Positions 1 through 9,501 of a stretch of DNA of 64,000 nt are shown here, in pieces. Position 1 is the first letter of the stretch, and every line of letters starts with the position of its first letter. A model generated the notes under the pieces. That model was not told the DNA's origin and made no database searches. It worked only from the letters and a program-made list of their open reading frames with translations. The DNA comes from Asaia sp037151935 (GTDB lineage: Bacteria; Pseudomonadota; Alphaproteobacteria; Acetobacterales; Acetobacteraceae): assembly GCF_051628905.1 (NCBI RefSeq), contig NZ_CP157575.1, positions 992,001 through 1,056,000 on the forward strand, given 5' to 3'. The position numbers and the translations under genes are program-made.

Positions 1-1
1 A

Positions 2-853
2 CGTGTCGTCACAGAAGGTGAGGATTTCGCCGAGGCCTCGAAGGTCGCTGAAGTGCTGCGCGCGCGCGAAGGTCTGGTGCTGGTCCATCCCTTCAACGAT
101 GTTGCCGTCATGGCGGGTCAGGGTACTTTCGCCGTCGAACTGATAGAAGACAGCCCGGCGCTGGATTATCTGGTGCTTCCCATCGGCGGCGGCGGGTTGA
201 TCAGCGGCTCCGCCATCGCAGCGGCATCACTCAGCCCCGCTACGAAAGTCATCGGTGTTCAGGTGGAAAGCCATGCCTCGCTTTCCGCCTTCCCGGAGGC
301 GGCTGTAGCGGCACGCGGCGGCTCGACCATCGCCGAGGGGATTGCCGTCATGCAGGTCGGCAATCAGTGCTTGGAGGCTGTCGGCCCTCTGCTTGACCGC
401 GTGCTTGTCGTGACAGAACTTCAGGTCGAGTCAGCCATTGCGCATCTGGCAGAACAGGCCAAGCAGGTCTCGGAAGGCGCCGGGGCCGCGGCGCTGGCGG
501 CTGTGATGACCCACCCCGAAATCTTCGCAGGCAAGCGCGTGGCGTTACCGATCACGGGCGGCAATATCGGCACACGCATTTTCGCCAATACGCTGCTGCG
601 TGCCTTGCGACGAGACGGACGGCTTTTGTCGCTCATCTTGCAGATTCCGGATCGTCCAGGCGTACTGGCCGATATCTCGACGCGTATCGGAAACGCAGGG
701 GGCAATATCATCGAGGTGTCACACAAACGGCTTTTCGCGGCGCCATCCGTCCAGACTGCCGAACTCGAAATCATGATCGAGGCACGAGATAGCGCCCATG
801 CCGACGAGATCGAAGCCGATCTACGCAGCCATTATCACCTGACACGCGGCTAA
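2..853 (+). CDS. ilvA: Threonine ammonia-lyase (threonine dehydratase), 3' part
   Basis: PLP-dependent deamination of threonine to 2-oxobutyrate, the first step of isoleucine synthesis. The frame is open from base 2, so the gene begins upstream of the window; 283 codons remain of a family that is usually near 400. The visible part has the glycine-rich phosphate-binding loop (LPIGGGGLISG) of fold-type II PLP enzymes and, from about residue 210 of the visible part, a single C-terminal ACT domain (QIPDRPGVLADIS...GGNIIEVSH). This matches the shorter one-ACT form rather than the two-ACT E. coli IlvA. ACT domains bind amino-acid effectors, so feedback control is likely but not shown. It ends four bases before the convergent gene at 858. 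The PLP lysine lies outside the window. Confidence 0.9.
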   Translation, partial: RVVTEGEDFAEASKVAEVLRAREGLVLVHPFNDVAVMAGQGTFAVELIEDSPALDYLVLPIGGGGLISGSAIAAASLSPATKVIGVQVESHASLSAFPEAAVAARGGSTIAEGIAVMQVGNQCLEAVGPLLDRVLVVTELQVESAIAHLAEQAKQVSEGAGAAALAAVMTHPEIFAGKRVALPITGGNIGTRIFANTLLRALRRDGRLLSLILQIPDRPGVLADISTRIGNAGGNIIEVSHKRLFAAPSVQTAELEIMIEARDSAHADEIEADLRSHYHLTRG

Positions 854-857
854 GCCC

Positions 858-1751
858 TCAGCGCGAGCGGCTTGCAGCTGGAAAGTTATCGGCCATCCAG
901 TCGACAGCGTCCGATCGGCTATACCCCTCGGGCAAGGCGTAGAGAGCGCTCAGCAGGGATTTGTCGTAGGGCGTCATAGGCCCGGTCGGGCCTTGTAGAA
1001 CAAGCGGCTCGGTGAAACGCAGCACGCTTGCTCCATCGTACCCGGTCCGCAAATGGGGCCCGGCAAAAGCGACGACAGACAGCAATTCGTTCAGCATGCC
1101 CCATGGCTCGTTATTCAATCGGTTGATATCGACAATAATCAGAACGATCTGGGTGTCCCGTCGTGTCTGTTCATTGGAGAGAAAAGAAGCGTAACCCTGC
1201 GTGGCGTAGATATTTCCTACGGACCCAGGCATGACGATCGGCGGCGCATCATCAGCAATACGCATGGCCGAGGAGGTCAGCCAGCGTACAGCTCGTGGTC
1301 TCAGAAATTCGCGGATTTCGTCTGGCGTCGCCGCGACCTTGTTTTCATGGAAGACATCCGAGGTGTCGAGACCGACAAAGAGAGTCGGGTTGAGCTGCTC
1401 GATCTTCGCTGCGAGCGCGTCGGACTGATCGGTGAAGAACACGAATAGCCGAGGGTCCCTGCAGTTCCTGCTGACCTGTAGCCCAAGGCTTTTGCCAACC
1501 GACTGCAAATGGTCAAAAACCGTCGAGGCGAACTGATCCTGAATGCCGTGAATATCCACGCAGACACTCCCGTGCCAGCGCGGCATGGTGTCGAACTGAC
1601 GTTCACCAAGTTCGGCATCGATATGGTCCTCAAGCGCTTCACGGCTCATGCCGTGGACCGTGTAATTTTCCTGCGCCACGGATTGAGGCGCACCGGAACA
1701 CAAAATCACAAGGCCTGCCGCACCGACAAACAAACGGCTCATCAGTCGCAT
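858..1751 (-). CDS. Secreted protein of unknown function, 297 aa
   Basis: The protein opens with a clear Sec signal peptide (MRLMSRLFVGAAGLVILCSG, then a probable cleavage after SVAQ), so it should be periplasmic or secreted. The mature part starts with a segment about a HGMSREALEDHIDAELG helix and has long stretches without lipobox or membrane helices. Two cysteines near residues 64 and 97 could form a disulfide. I do not recognise a catalytic motif; some features recall DUF2927-like periplasmic proteins of alphaproteobacteria, but that is a guess. It is convergent with ilvA and lies downstream of, and in the same direction as, the glycosyltransferase cluster, separated from it by about 135 bases with a hairpin. 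Confidence 0.75.
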   Translation of the reverse strand: MRLMSRLFVGAAGLVILCSGAPQSVAQENYTVHGMSREALEDHIDAELGERQFDTMPRWHGSVCVDIHGIQDQFASTVFDHLQSVGKSLGLQVSRNCRDPRLFVFFTDQSDALAAKIEQLNPTLFVGLDTSDVFHENKVAATPDEIREFLRPRAVRWLTSSAMRIADDAPPIVMPGSVGNIYATQGYASFLSNEQTRRDTQIVLIIVDINRLNNEPWGMLNELLSVVAFAGPHLRTGYDGASVLRFTEPLVLQGPTGPMTPYDKSLLSALYALPEGYSRSDAVDWMADNFPAASRSR

Positions 1752-1871
1752 TACGTCGATCCTCCTCGAACAGGGAAAATCGACGTTACTGCGCAGTTAC
1801 GAATGTCAGGTATAAATTAATCGAAATCATTGCTTCACTTCTGCCGTCAGGAAGCCCTTACGGACAGAAGC

Positions 1872-1897
1872 AAAACGGCCTGAGGGCTCAGCCCTCG
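1872..1897 (-). terminator. Hairpin at the end of the CgeB-like glycosyltransferase gene
   Basis: On the minus strand GAGGGC and GCCCTC form a 6-bp stem around a three-base loop that is the TGA stop codon itself; the stem is followed by AGGCCGTTTTGC. The short T run makes it a modest intrinsic terminator for the cluster that starts at 9303. Confidence 0.45.
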
Positions 1898-2901
1898 AGG
1901 AAGCCTTCACTCTTGAGCACCTCAATGGCGGCGCGAATGCGATGACCGTAGGTATGCTCGTTCATCGTGCGCGCCTGGGCGCGGCGCGCCATTTCGATGC
2001 AAAGCGGTGTGTCGTCGATATAACGTGCCACGATACGGTCGAAATCGATCTTGTTGGAGAAGGTCGGAATCTCCTCCGCCGTGAAATAGCGGCGAAGCTC
2101 ATAGGTGTCTTCGTGGAACACCTGAAACGCCCCGGCAGCGGCCGCCTCGAAGGTGCGTGGACCGGGTGTCGAGGGGGCGATCATGAAACGCTTGTTTTCG
2201 AAATGCAGCGAGCGCCCAAGATTCAGCACCAGCTTCGAGCGGCGGTACAGCTCGATGAGCTGGGATTTTTCGATGCGGGCATCTGAAAAGCCGATGCCGA
2301 ACTCACCCCAGCCCGGACCGATGATCTTGACGTTCAGATTACGCAGGGTCGGCATCAGATTGCGCACGATATCCTTGCGGCTCGTGAACGCCACACCGCA
2401 GAAAAGCACGTCGATGGATTTCTCCACCTCTTTCTCGATTGGCGCATAATGCAGCTTGCGGCTCGCAGCGAGCGGCAGATGGAAGACCCGCTCACGCTGA
2501 TAGAAATTATGGCCCCAGCGATCGCAGGAAAAAATCACGTCGAAATCATCGGTGATCCGGTAATTCGCGTCCTGCTCATAGGGGTCTTCTGTGGCCCAGA
2601 ACACGGTAATCGCGCCGATTTTCTTGGCTTCGCGGCAAACTTCGCCGAAATAGGTACTTTCTGGCAGGTACGAACCGATCGCAAAAACGATGGTCGGCTT
2701 CAGTTGCTCGATCGAGGCAGCGGCACCGCTGATATGTACGGCAATGACGTTCTCTTCACCGAAGCACTCAGCCCAGCCATCCATGATCGATTCACGGATC
2801 TGCGCATTGGCCTGAGACTCGTAACGACCGCCGCTACAGATGAGCACACGCTGAGTCGTGCCAGCGGCCCGGGATTTTACGTTTTTCTTACCTGCTGACA
2901 T
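1888..2901 (-). CDS. CgeB-family glycosyltransferase
   Basis: A 337-residue protein of the CgeB/DUF3880 type, which are GT-B fold glycosyltransferase-like proteins. After a lysine/arginine-rich start, residues about 18-160 carry the N-terminal half (VLICSGGRYESQ; AITVFWATEDPYEQ; DVIFSCDRWGHNFY; FHLPLAAS). Residues about 180-330 carry the C-terminal Rossmann half with the sugar-nucleotide side motif PSTPGPRTFEAAAAGAFQV. The same motif pair (TEDP/FEDP, LPLAAS/LPLGAS, PGPRxxExAxAGAxQV) is present in the first 320 residues of the 1118-aa protein at 5947, so the two are paralogous modules. It is the last gene of a three-gene minus-strand cluster and probably acts in exopolysaccharide, LPS or protein glycosylation. 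The acceptor cannot be read from sequence. Confidence 0.8.
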   Translation of the reverse strand: MSAGKKNVKSRAAGTTQRVLICSGGRYESQANAQIRESIMDGWAECFGEENVIAVHISGAAASIEQLKPTIVFAIGSYLPESTYFGEVCREAKKIGAITVFWATEDPYEQDANYRITDDFDVIFSCDRWGHNFYQRERVFHLPLAASRKLHYAPIEKEVEKSIDVLFCGVAFTSRKDIVRNLMPTLRNLNVKIIGPGWGEFGIGFSDARIEKSQLIELYRRSKLVLNLGRSLHFENKRFMIAPSTPGPRTFEAAAAGAFQVFHEDTYELRRYFTAEEIPTFSNKIDFDRIVARYIDDTPLCIEMARRAQARTMNEHTYGHRIRAAIEVLKSEGFLEG

Positions 2902-2960
2902 GGTCTCTCAATCCGTTTCTCTAGTAATGAGGCTGGCCCTCGGCCCCGCCCAGCCTGATA

Positions 2961-5900
2961 TCAGATATGGCCGATGATAGAGGCCACACTGTCATCGATA
3001 ATCCTTCCCAACCCCGCTTTGAAGCGTGCAGGGTCGCAGTCGCGCTCTACAGCCCTAAGGGCGCCTGAACGGATCATTCTCCATTTTTCCTCATTTTCGT
3101 AAGTCTCCGCCATGGCGAGTGCGAACGCGATGGGATCTTCCGAAGAGGCGCTGACGAGCTCATACCCATCTGCCCAGCCCATCTGCTTTGCAAGAAGGCG
3201 GGTTGCGATGACAGGCAGACCATACGAAGCTGCCTCGTGCACCTTGTAGGGAATCCCGCCTGCGTAGCGTGTCGGGGCGATAAACAAGCGGTGGGTTGCG
3301 TAAAGCGCCGTCAGGTCATCGACCGGACCAAGCCAGTTAACACGTTTTGAGGCACGCAGGGTCGACACGTCTACCGAAGGATGCACGAAACCGGCAACGG
3401 TCAGCTTTACCTCTTCAGGCAAATACTCATCCAGCTCGGGCAAAACATCATGAATGAGCCAGAAGAGACTATCGAAATTGGGAGCATCCTCATCATGCAG
3501 CGCGCCAACGAAGAGAAAATCACGTCGCTCGGTGAAAGATTCCCGCCCCGGTCGCAGAGATATGGAATGCCCTAGTATAGCGACATTCTCGTAACCCGTG
3601 TCCCTGACAAGCGCAGCGTCATGTTCGGAAACCACAACGATCTGCTGACAATACTGAGCCGATTCCAGCTCGCTTGCGACCATCTCATCCAGAGGTGCCA
3701 GCTTTTCGGCCGGGGGATGGAACCGCGCCTTCTCGATGGTTCTCGGCGCAGCGATTACCTCTGTATCAAGGATCACGCTTTCGACCGGGAGATGACGGCT
3801 ATGTTCGGCAAGAACCGGCAGAAGCCTGACGAGATTATGCGTCCGCCCAATCCAGATGAGATCGTAATACCCTGCGCGCTCCTCAATGAACTGATTGAGA
3901 GTCGAGAGATCGCTTCGGGTCATCAATTCGACATCGTCAGGAAAATCGGCAGCGAGATCGGCATAACTGGCCGCGCGTGGCAAAACCGGGAAAACGGTAA
4001 CCTGTAGCCCAAGCTGGCTCATCGCCCATACAAGATCGTTCGAGCGCACATAGCCTGAACCGAGCGAACGCAAGGGAATGCGGTCCTCGATGAAAAGCAC
4101 CTTGCGACGCGTGCTGCGGTGCGAGCGAGCCAAGACTGCATTCCGCAGATGTCCCGGCAACTGCTTGCGAAGATAGTCCTGATGCTGGCGCCCGAAAACA
4201 CGATGATTGATGACCATCTGCGCTCGGGAACCCTCCGTTCCCGAACTACCGAATTCGAGATGCTCAACCATCACCGTCGGATCATAAACCACGCGTTGAC
4301 CCAGGCGGATCATCCGCAAGCAGAGATCAGTATCCTCGAAATAGGCCGGCCGGTAGAGTGGATCGAAGCCACCGAGTGCACGCGCTGTTGCAGTTCGAAC
4401 AAGCAGAAAAGCTGCAGAACAATAATCGACATCACGTGTGAAATTGGCCTCGGGAATATTAGGGTTGTCCTGACGACGATAGCCATAGGTCGACCCGTCG
4501 CGCCAGATAATCGATCCTGCCTCTTGCAACCACATATTGCTTCGGACAAGTTTCGCACCGACAGCCGCTATATCTTCTGCGCTGTGCAGTCGAGCGAGTG
4601 CGTTGCGCAGGGCGTTCGGATAAAGACGCAGATCGTTGTTCAGATAGAGAAGAGCCGGCGCCGTAACATATGCCAGTGCTTCGTTACACCCGTCGAGATA
4701 GCCTACGTTATAGCGGAACCGTAGCACCCTAGCACCGCGCACGACTTGTTCGATCCGGGTTGTCTCATCGCTTGATGCGGAATCGACAAGGATGAGCTGG
4801 ATACTGCCCTGATAATTCGCACGCAACGAAGCCAGAGCCTGCAATGACAGAGCATATTTGTCATGGAGAACCATGATGACCGAAAGCTCTGGCACGCCAT
4901 CAAACGCAAACTCCAGACCGCCCCGTCTGACGATTTTCTGCTGGAGCAACGCCTCAGCCTCGAAATAGCGACGTGTCTGATTTTCATCCGCAGCGAGCAG
5001 ATCGACACCCTCGCCATAGCGTGCGCGCTGTGCAACCCAGCAGGCATATAAACTGTCATAAAGCCCCGCCTTGACCAGCGCCGCAATATCCGGCCGCTCA
5101 CCGAAAGGCTTTAGCGCAGCATTCTCTAACGGGCTGCGTCCCTCCGCTGCACCATAACGTACGAAATGATCATACGCGTTCCTGAAAGAACCGTTCTCAA
5201 TGCTTGGCAGCACATCACCATTGATGCGGATATAGTAACCCTCGTCAAAAAGAGCCTGAGGATTGAAATGCCGCGGAGTCTGGTTAGTCAGATAGTGATG
5301 TAGAACAGAGCTATAACGCCCCGCGGCGATCTCGCGCATCACATCGGGATAGGTCTCACGATACCAGATCGGATCGAAATACCATGAAAGACGGCTCTGA
5401 TCGGCGATAGACGGCGACAGCTCGGTAACGACACGAAACGCCCCGCTACCTGCGATCATCTCGCGCTGCGGTTGATCCGTGAGGGCTGCCAGACAGGTAG
5501 GATCAAGAAACCAGTGCCCGGCCAAGCCCTCGACATCGCCTGTTTCAAGGAAGTGATCATAGCCGTTGAGGAAAACTCCACTGACGACCACCTCCGATAT
5601 CAGTGAAGCGTGACGGCTGCGGTAATAGCTTTCCGAAAAAAGCCAGTGAGGCGCGTGAGTCGCGTAGCCCTTGGCACAATAATGGTCAAAACCCGACGCT
5701 AGCTCGCCCCGGCAGATCTCTGCGTAGAGCTCCGGATAGGCCTGTCGGTACCAAGTCTCATCGAAATACCTGTTCGGCGAAAACCCGAAGGACTTACCTA
5801 TAGCCTCATAATGCTCTGCCGCATCGTAGTATCCGTTGGCAGCCATCTCCTCGGCTGCCAACGGATACTGCGCGAGATACCACGCCTCGTCGACGACCTG

Positions 5901-5990
5901 CCATTTAGGCTTGCGCTCGCTATGCATCAGGACGTCTCTTTGGGCGTCAAGCCATGACCGCAGGCGCGAGGCTCGCCTCGATCGTCGCAT
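2961..5990 (-). CDS. Modular glycosyltransferase: N-terminal repeats + GT2 + GT4
   Basis: 1009 residues. Residues about 36-290 contain five imperfect repeats of roughly 45 residues (WY...YP......G..dA..HY...G), seen for example as YLAQYPLAA, YRQAYPELY and YRETYPDVM. Residues about 365-600 form a GT2 domain of the rhamnosyltransferase/WbbL kind, with SVIMVLHDK, the DxD-like YLNNDLRLYP and the acceptor-side FEDTDLCLRM. Residues about 645-1000 form a GT4-like domain (LGSGYVRSND; FLFVGALHDEDAPNFDS; PTRYAGGIPYKVHEAASYGLPVIAT). No signal peptide or transmembrane helix is evident, so a cytoplasmic, membrane-associated enzyme is likely. The frame overlaps the upstream gene by 44 bases; a start at 5927 (MHSERKPK) would remove the overlap and is a real alternative. 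Two catalytic domains in one chain suggest that it adds two sugars in succession. Confidence 0.85.
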   Translation of the reverse strand: MRRSRRASRLRSWLDAQRDVLMHSERKPKWQVVDEAWYLAQYPLAAEEMAANGYYDAAEHYEAIGKSFGFSPNRYFDETWYRQAYPELYAEICRGELASGFDHYCAKGYATHAPHWLFSESYYRSRHASLISEVVVSGVFLNGYDHFLETGDVEGLAGHWFLDPTCLAALTDQPQREMIAGSGAFRVVTELSPSIADQSRLSWYFDPIWYRETYPDVMREIAAGRYSSVLHHYLTNQTPRHFNPQALFDEGYYIRINGDVLPSIENGSFRNAYDHFVRYGAAEGRSPLENAALKPFGERPDIAALVKAGLYDSLYACWVAQRARYGEGVDLLAADENQTRRYFEAEALLQQKIVRRGGLEFAFDGVPELSVIMVLHDKYALSLQALASLRANYQGSIQLILVDSASSDETTRIEQVVRGARVLRFRYNVGYLDGCNEALAYVTAPALLYLNNDLRLYPNALRNALARLHSAEDIAAVGAKLVRSNMWLQEAGSIIWRDGSTYGYRRQDNPNIPEANFTRDVDYCSAAFLLVRTATARALGGFDPLYRPAYFEDTDLCLRMIRLGQRVVYDPTVMVEHLEFGSSGTEGSRAQMVINHRVFGRQHQDYLRKQLPGHLRNAVLARSHRSTRRKVLFIEDRIPLRSLGSGYVRSNDLVWAMSQLGLQVTVFPVLPRAASYADLAADFPDDVELMTRSDLSTLNQFIEERAGYYDLIWIGRTHNLVRLLPVLAEHSRHLPVESVILDTEVIAAPRTIEKARFHPPAEKLAPLDEMVASELESAQYCQQIVVVSEHDAALVRDTGYENVAILGHSISLRPGRESFTERRDFLFVGALHDEDAPNFDSLFWLIHDVLPELDEYLPEEVKLTVAGFVHPSVDVSTLRASKRVNWLGPVDDLTALYATHRLFIAPTRYAGGIPYKVHEAASYGLPVIATRLLAKQMGWADGYELVSASSEDPIAFALAMAETYENEEKWRMIRSGALRAVERDCDPARFKAGLGRIIDDSVASIIGHI

Positions 5991-8900
5991 TCACCTGCGC
6001 CACGACGGCCTCGTCTACCTCAGCATGGGCGACCGACGCGATGATCCCTCCTGAAACAGTCACGAGAACATCGAGAGCCTTGATCCCGATCTGCTCACCG
6101 ACAGTGTTGACGAGGCAGAGCCTGTAAACGCCTTTCATATCGGCCGCATAACCCGAAGCAATGGACAGCCAGCCCTCAAACCCGACACAAAGCGGCGCAT
6201 CAGGGAAAATGGTCTTCACGTCATGGCGCAGGAAGCGGTTGAGAGCGAAGAAGAATGCCTCGCTTTTCTCTCCACCGATCAGCGCCACAGACATGGTACC
6301 CGCGCGTTCGAGCTGGCGCAGAAAGCCCCAGCCGCGGATGAACAGATTGCCGTCATCTGTCAGAAGTGGCGCCGGATCGCCGATCAGTCCGCTCAGCGAG
6401 TCAATATAATGCTGGAAGTCATTTTCAGCCTGATGATACTGCGCGTGACGATGCAGGCGACTCAACTTGATGCCACGCAGATGACCATCGGCATGCGAGA
6501 TGCGATCGAAATCGCGCATGATGCGGTCATTCGACGGACGCTCGACCTGGATTTCGTTGACCTTGCCATCCTTTACCGTAATCTCGACAGAAGTGACCAT
6601 GAAAGCCCCTACGCCGTTAACCACGTTGACCAGCCCGACGCGGAACGTGCCCTCGCACCATTTGCCGCGCAATGCTGCCTGACCCGCAAAACCCGACCGA
6701 CGAGGGGCATTGGGATAGATCGATAGAACGTCGCCACGCGCCTCACGTATGCACGGCAGGAAGACGAGCGGCGTCTTGTCGTCACCTATCAGCACCGCGT
6801 AGATCGACCCGGCCGAACTGACGCCCGGCAGCACATGCCATCCGCGAATATGGAATTCGTACGATCCAGCAAAATCTTCCGGCTCATTTTCGGCGAAAAC
6901 AAAGTGGCAGACATCGTCGATATAGTACTCGGCGCCCTGGATCGAGAACCAGTCGGCAACCGGCTCCGGCAGTTCGACAGAAAGATCCCGAATGGTCGGC
7001 GGATCGAAAATATGGCGCGGCGGGGCCTGATGACGCCACGAGGCATGGGGCAGAAGATGCACCTGCCCCGCATCGATCTGCATCTCGGCCGTACCGAGCT
7101 CACGAATGGGAGCGGCCTCACGATAGACGGCCCGCATGTCATTCGCGTAGGTCTCTGCCTGGGTCCAGAGTGCGGGCGAGATATTGCCCATGATCGAACG
7201 ACGGATGCCTTCTGAAGAGCGAAGCAATTCAAGACGTTCGAGCACCATATTGGCGCGACCGATCGGCACCTTGAAACCGTTGACTCCGTCTTCCACACGA
7301 TCGCCGAGAGCACCCACGTCCGTCACGATAGGGATCAACCCGTTCTGCCAGGCCTCGGAAAGCGAAATGCAATAGGTCTCGGGCCAGATCGAGAGATTAA
7401 GCGCGACATCGGCAACCTGAAGGGCCGCGATATCGCCGGCATCGTAGCGACCGTAGACTTTCACATTGGGGCGTGGCTTGCCGTTGATAACCGCGTCATA
7501 TTCGGGATGGATATAGCCGAAAATATGAAATTCAATGTGATCGGGATGGGCAATTTCGATCAGGTTGAGGATCGTGTCGGCACCCTTGGTCCGCAGGAAA
7601 TTACCGACAATCGCGACCTTGAGCGGACGCTCCCCCAGAGGCTCATAGGCCTTCGGGACGATGGGGATCGTGTTTTCGGGCGAGGGAATGCCAAGGATCA
7701 GGCTGCGCTTCTGATCCAGAATTGGATAGATCTCATGGGTAAGGTTGCGTGAATGCTTGGTCCCGAACAGGATCATATCGACCGAATGCAGCATCTTTGC
7801 GATGAAAGCGCGCCGTGTCTGCTCGCCGCCATACTCGATGTTCTCAGCAACCTTGAGAATGATATCGCTCGCCACGACCGACTTCACTTCATCTTCGATG
7901 TAGCGCAGATCCTGATTGAGCAGATTGTAGCGCGACGAGATGAGCCAGAAATCATGGGCCGAGAACACCACGCCAGCCCCACAGGCCTTTGCAATGATCG
8001 GTAGCGACAGGGCATGATGGCCAAGATGCTGGAAGTGAACGATATCGAAATTGTATTGGCTGATTGCGTTCGAAAAGGCCATTTCTTCCGGCCCGTCGCA
8101 CATCGCATCCATCCAGCCCACTTCAGGCACGTCATAACGCTCGACTTCCTGCCCGTTTGCCGTGGTCAGACGGCAATGCGTACCGCGACGCAGCCAGTAG
8201 AAGAATTCGATTTCACGACCGAGCATTGAGCAAAGCGTCTGCTGATAGACCTCAACACCGCCCCAGGCCGCTTCATGAATGGTGGAGTGCGTGCACATCA
8301 GGACGCGCAGGCGGCGGCGACGGGGTAGCAACTCGGTTCCAGGCACGACCCGACCGAAATTGGCGCCGGTGATCTCGGCCATCTTCCGCAGACGATGCTC
8401 GTAAAGATGCCCTTCCAGAACAGATTTCTGGCCGGAGAGTGCCATATTACGGCGCAAGGCGCGATCATTGAGCAGTGCTGCGACGGAACTCACCACACCG
8501 TCGATGTCGCGTGCGAGAAATGTACCCTCGATCTCGGCGAAATATTTGGTGTCCATACTCTCGGGCGCCTCGACCACCTGGGCCGCACCGGCGAGAGCCA
8601 GTTCGTAAAAGCGCGGTCCCGGCGCCGTTGCCTGGCTTACATCGCCGTGGCTGGCATAATCGCGGAACATGGTAAGCGTGACAGCGCTCGCATTGGCAAA
8701 ATCGATAAAAGCCTCATGGCTGACAGGGCGCTGAATCGCCAACTCGGCCAGATCGGCCGGCAAAGGCGGCAGATATTCATTGCCGGGGCAGATCAGCTTC
8801 AGACGGGCCTGCGGGAAGGCTGCGATGATTCGACGCAACGTCTCAACGCGGTTCGGCCACATCGTGCCAGCGAAGAAGATATCGTAATCGAGCGCCTCGC

Positions 8901-9303
8901 CCTCTTTCACGTCGCGCTGGTGAATGGTCCGGCTGGCGCCGAGGGGCAGATAATGCCCCTTGCCACGATAATGATCCGCGCAGGAAGGGTCGTTCGTGAA
9001 GACGAAATCGAAAAGATTGGAATTCTCGACATTGAAATCCCGCATGAACGGATCTTCGAACGTCCAAAGGATCATCGTCTTGAAGGCAGGGCGGATACGA
9101 CGCATCAACTGCATGTTGATCCGCTGCCCGTCGATGCAGATCAGTGTGTCATGCTCGCCCGAAGCAGCAGCCTGGGCCAGCGTCATGTTATCGGCCAGTA
9201 GAACCTGATCTGTGCCGAAAAGAGCACGCGCCGCGCGCTCGACCGCCAAGGTCAGATAGGAGTTGGGATTATGGGTGTAGTTCGTATTGTAAATAACAGC
9301 CAT
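5947..9303 (-). CDS. Modular glycosyltransferase: CgeB-like + GT4 + duplicated C-terminal domain
   Basis: 1118 residues from the ATG at 9303 (MAVIYNTNYTHN), chosen because a GGGGGC stretch precedes it; the open frame extends ten codons further. Residues about 1-320 are CgeB-like (TMILWTFEDPF, HYLPLGAS, APGPRFYELALAGAAQV). Residues about 340-740 are a GT4 domain (VLMCTHSTIHEAAWGGVEVY; AIVGNFLRTKGADTIL; SLSEAWQNGLIPIVTD). Residues about 770-910 and 965-1100 are two copies of one roughly 120-residue domain, each reading F.IRGW..L...., R.DV...FPDAP/YPNAP, SGF/VGFEG and G.(YF)R(VL).LVN. A TTGACA hexamer lies upstream at 9427-9432 (minus) without a convincing -10. First gene of the cluster 9303 to 1888. 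Confidence 0.85.
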   Translation of the reverse strand: MAVIYNTNYTHNPNSYLTLAVERAARALFGTDQVLLADNMTLAQAAASGEHDTLICIDGQRINMQLMRRIRPAFKTMILWTFEDPFMRDFNVENSNLFDFVFTNDPSCADHYRGKGHYLPLGASRTIHQRDVKEGEALDYDIFFAGTMWPNRVETLRRIIAAFPQARLKLICPGNEYLPPLPADLAELAIQRPVSHEAFIDFANASAVTLTMFRDYASHGDVSQATAPGPRFYELALAGAAQVVEAPESMDTKYFAEIEGTFLARDIDGVVSSVAALLNDRALRRNMALSGQKSVLEGHLYEHRLRKMAEITGANFGRVVPGTELLPRRRRLRVLMCTHSTIHEAAWGGVEVYQQTLCSMLGREIEFFYWLRRGTHCRLTTANGQEVERYDVPEVGWMDAMCDGPEEMAFSNAISQYNFDIVHFQHLGHHALSLPIIAKACGAGVVFSAHDFWLISSRYNLLNQDLRYIEDEVKSVVASDIILKVAENIEYGGEQTRRAFIAKMLHSVDMILFGTKHSRNLTHEIYPILDQKRSLILGIPSPENTIPIVPKAYEPLGERPLKVAIVGNFLRTKGADTILNLIEIAHPDHIEFHIFGYIHPEYDAVINGKPRPNVKVYGRYDAGDIAALQVADVALNLSIWPETYCISLSEAWQNGLIPIVTDVGALGDRVEDGVNGFKVPIGRANMVLERLELLRSSEGIRRSIMGNISPALWTQAETYANDMRAVYREAAPIRELGTAEMQIDAGQVHLLPHASWRHQAPPRHIFDPPTIRDLSVELPEPVADWFSIQGAEYYIDDVCHFVFAENEPEDFAGSYEFHIRGWHVLPGVSSAGSIYAVLIGDDKTPLVFLPCIREARGDVLSIYPNAPRRSGFAGQAALRGKWCEGTFRVGLVNVVNGVGAFMVTSVEITVKDGKVNEIQVERPSNDRIMRDFDRISHADGHLRGIKLSRLHRHAQYHQAENDFQHYIDSLSGLIGDPAPLLTDDGNLFIRGWGFLRQLERAGTMSVALIGGEKSEAFFFALNRFLRHDVKTIFPDAPLCVGFEGWLSIASGYAADMKGVYRLCLVNTVGEQIGIKALDVLVTVSGGIIASVAHAEVDEAVVAQVNATIEASLAPAVMA

Positions 9304-9440
9304 GAAGCCCCCGCCACCGCATTCTTGCAACAAGTAGGGGCAATTCCCTCTTGCCGATCAGATCGTATCTAACCCAAAGACTGGAGGTGCAAAAGTCTTC
9401 AGAGGCAAATTTCGGATTAAGTTGCCTGTCAATTCAACAA

Positions 9441-9474
9441 CAAAAAATAAAAGGGCTGCCGAAGCAGCCCTTTC
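9441..9474 (-). terminator. Intrinsic terminator of rpsA
   Basis: On the minus strand GGGCTGC-TTCG-GCAGCCC forms a perfect 7-bp stem with a UUCG tetraloop, followed by TTTTATTTTTTG. It sits about 30 bases beyond the rpsA stop codon. Confidence 0.9.
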
Positions 9475-9501
9475 ATAGTGTTTCAACAAGATGACTGTTG
9501 A

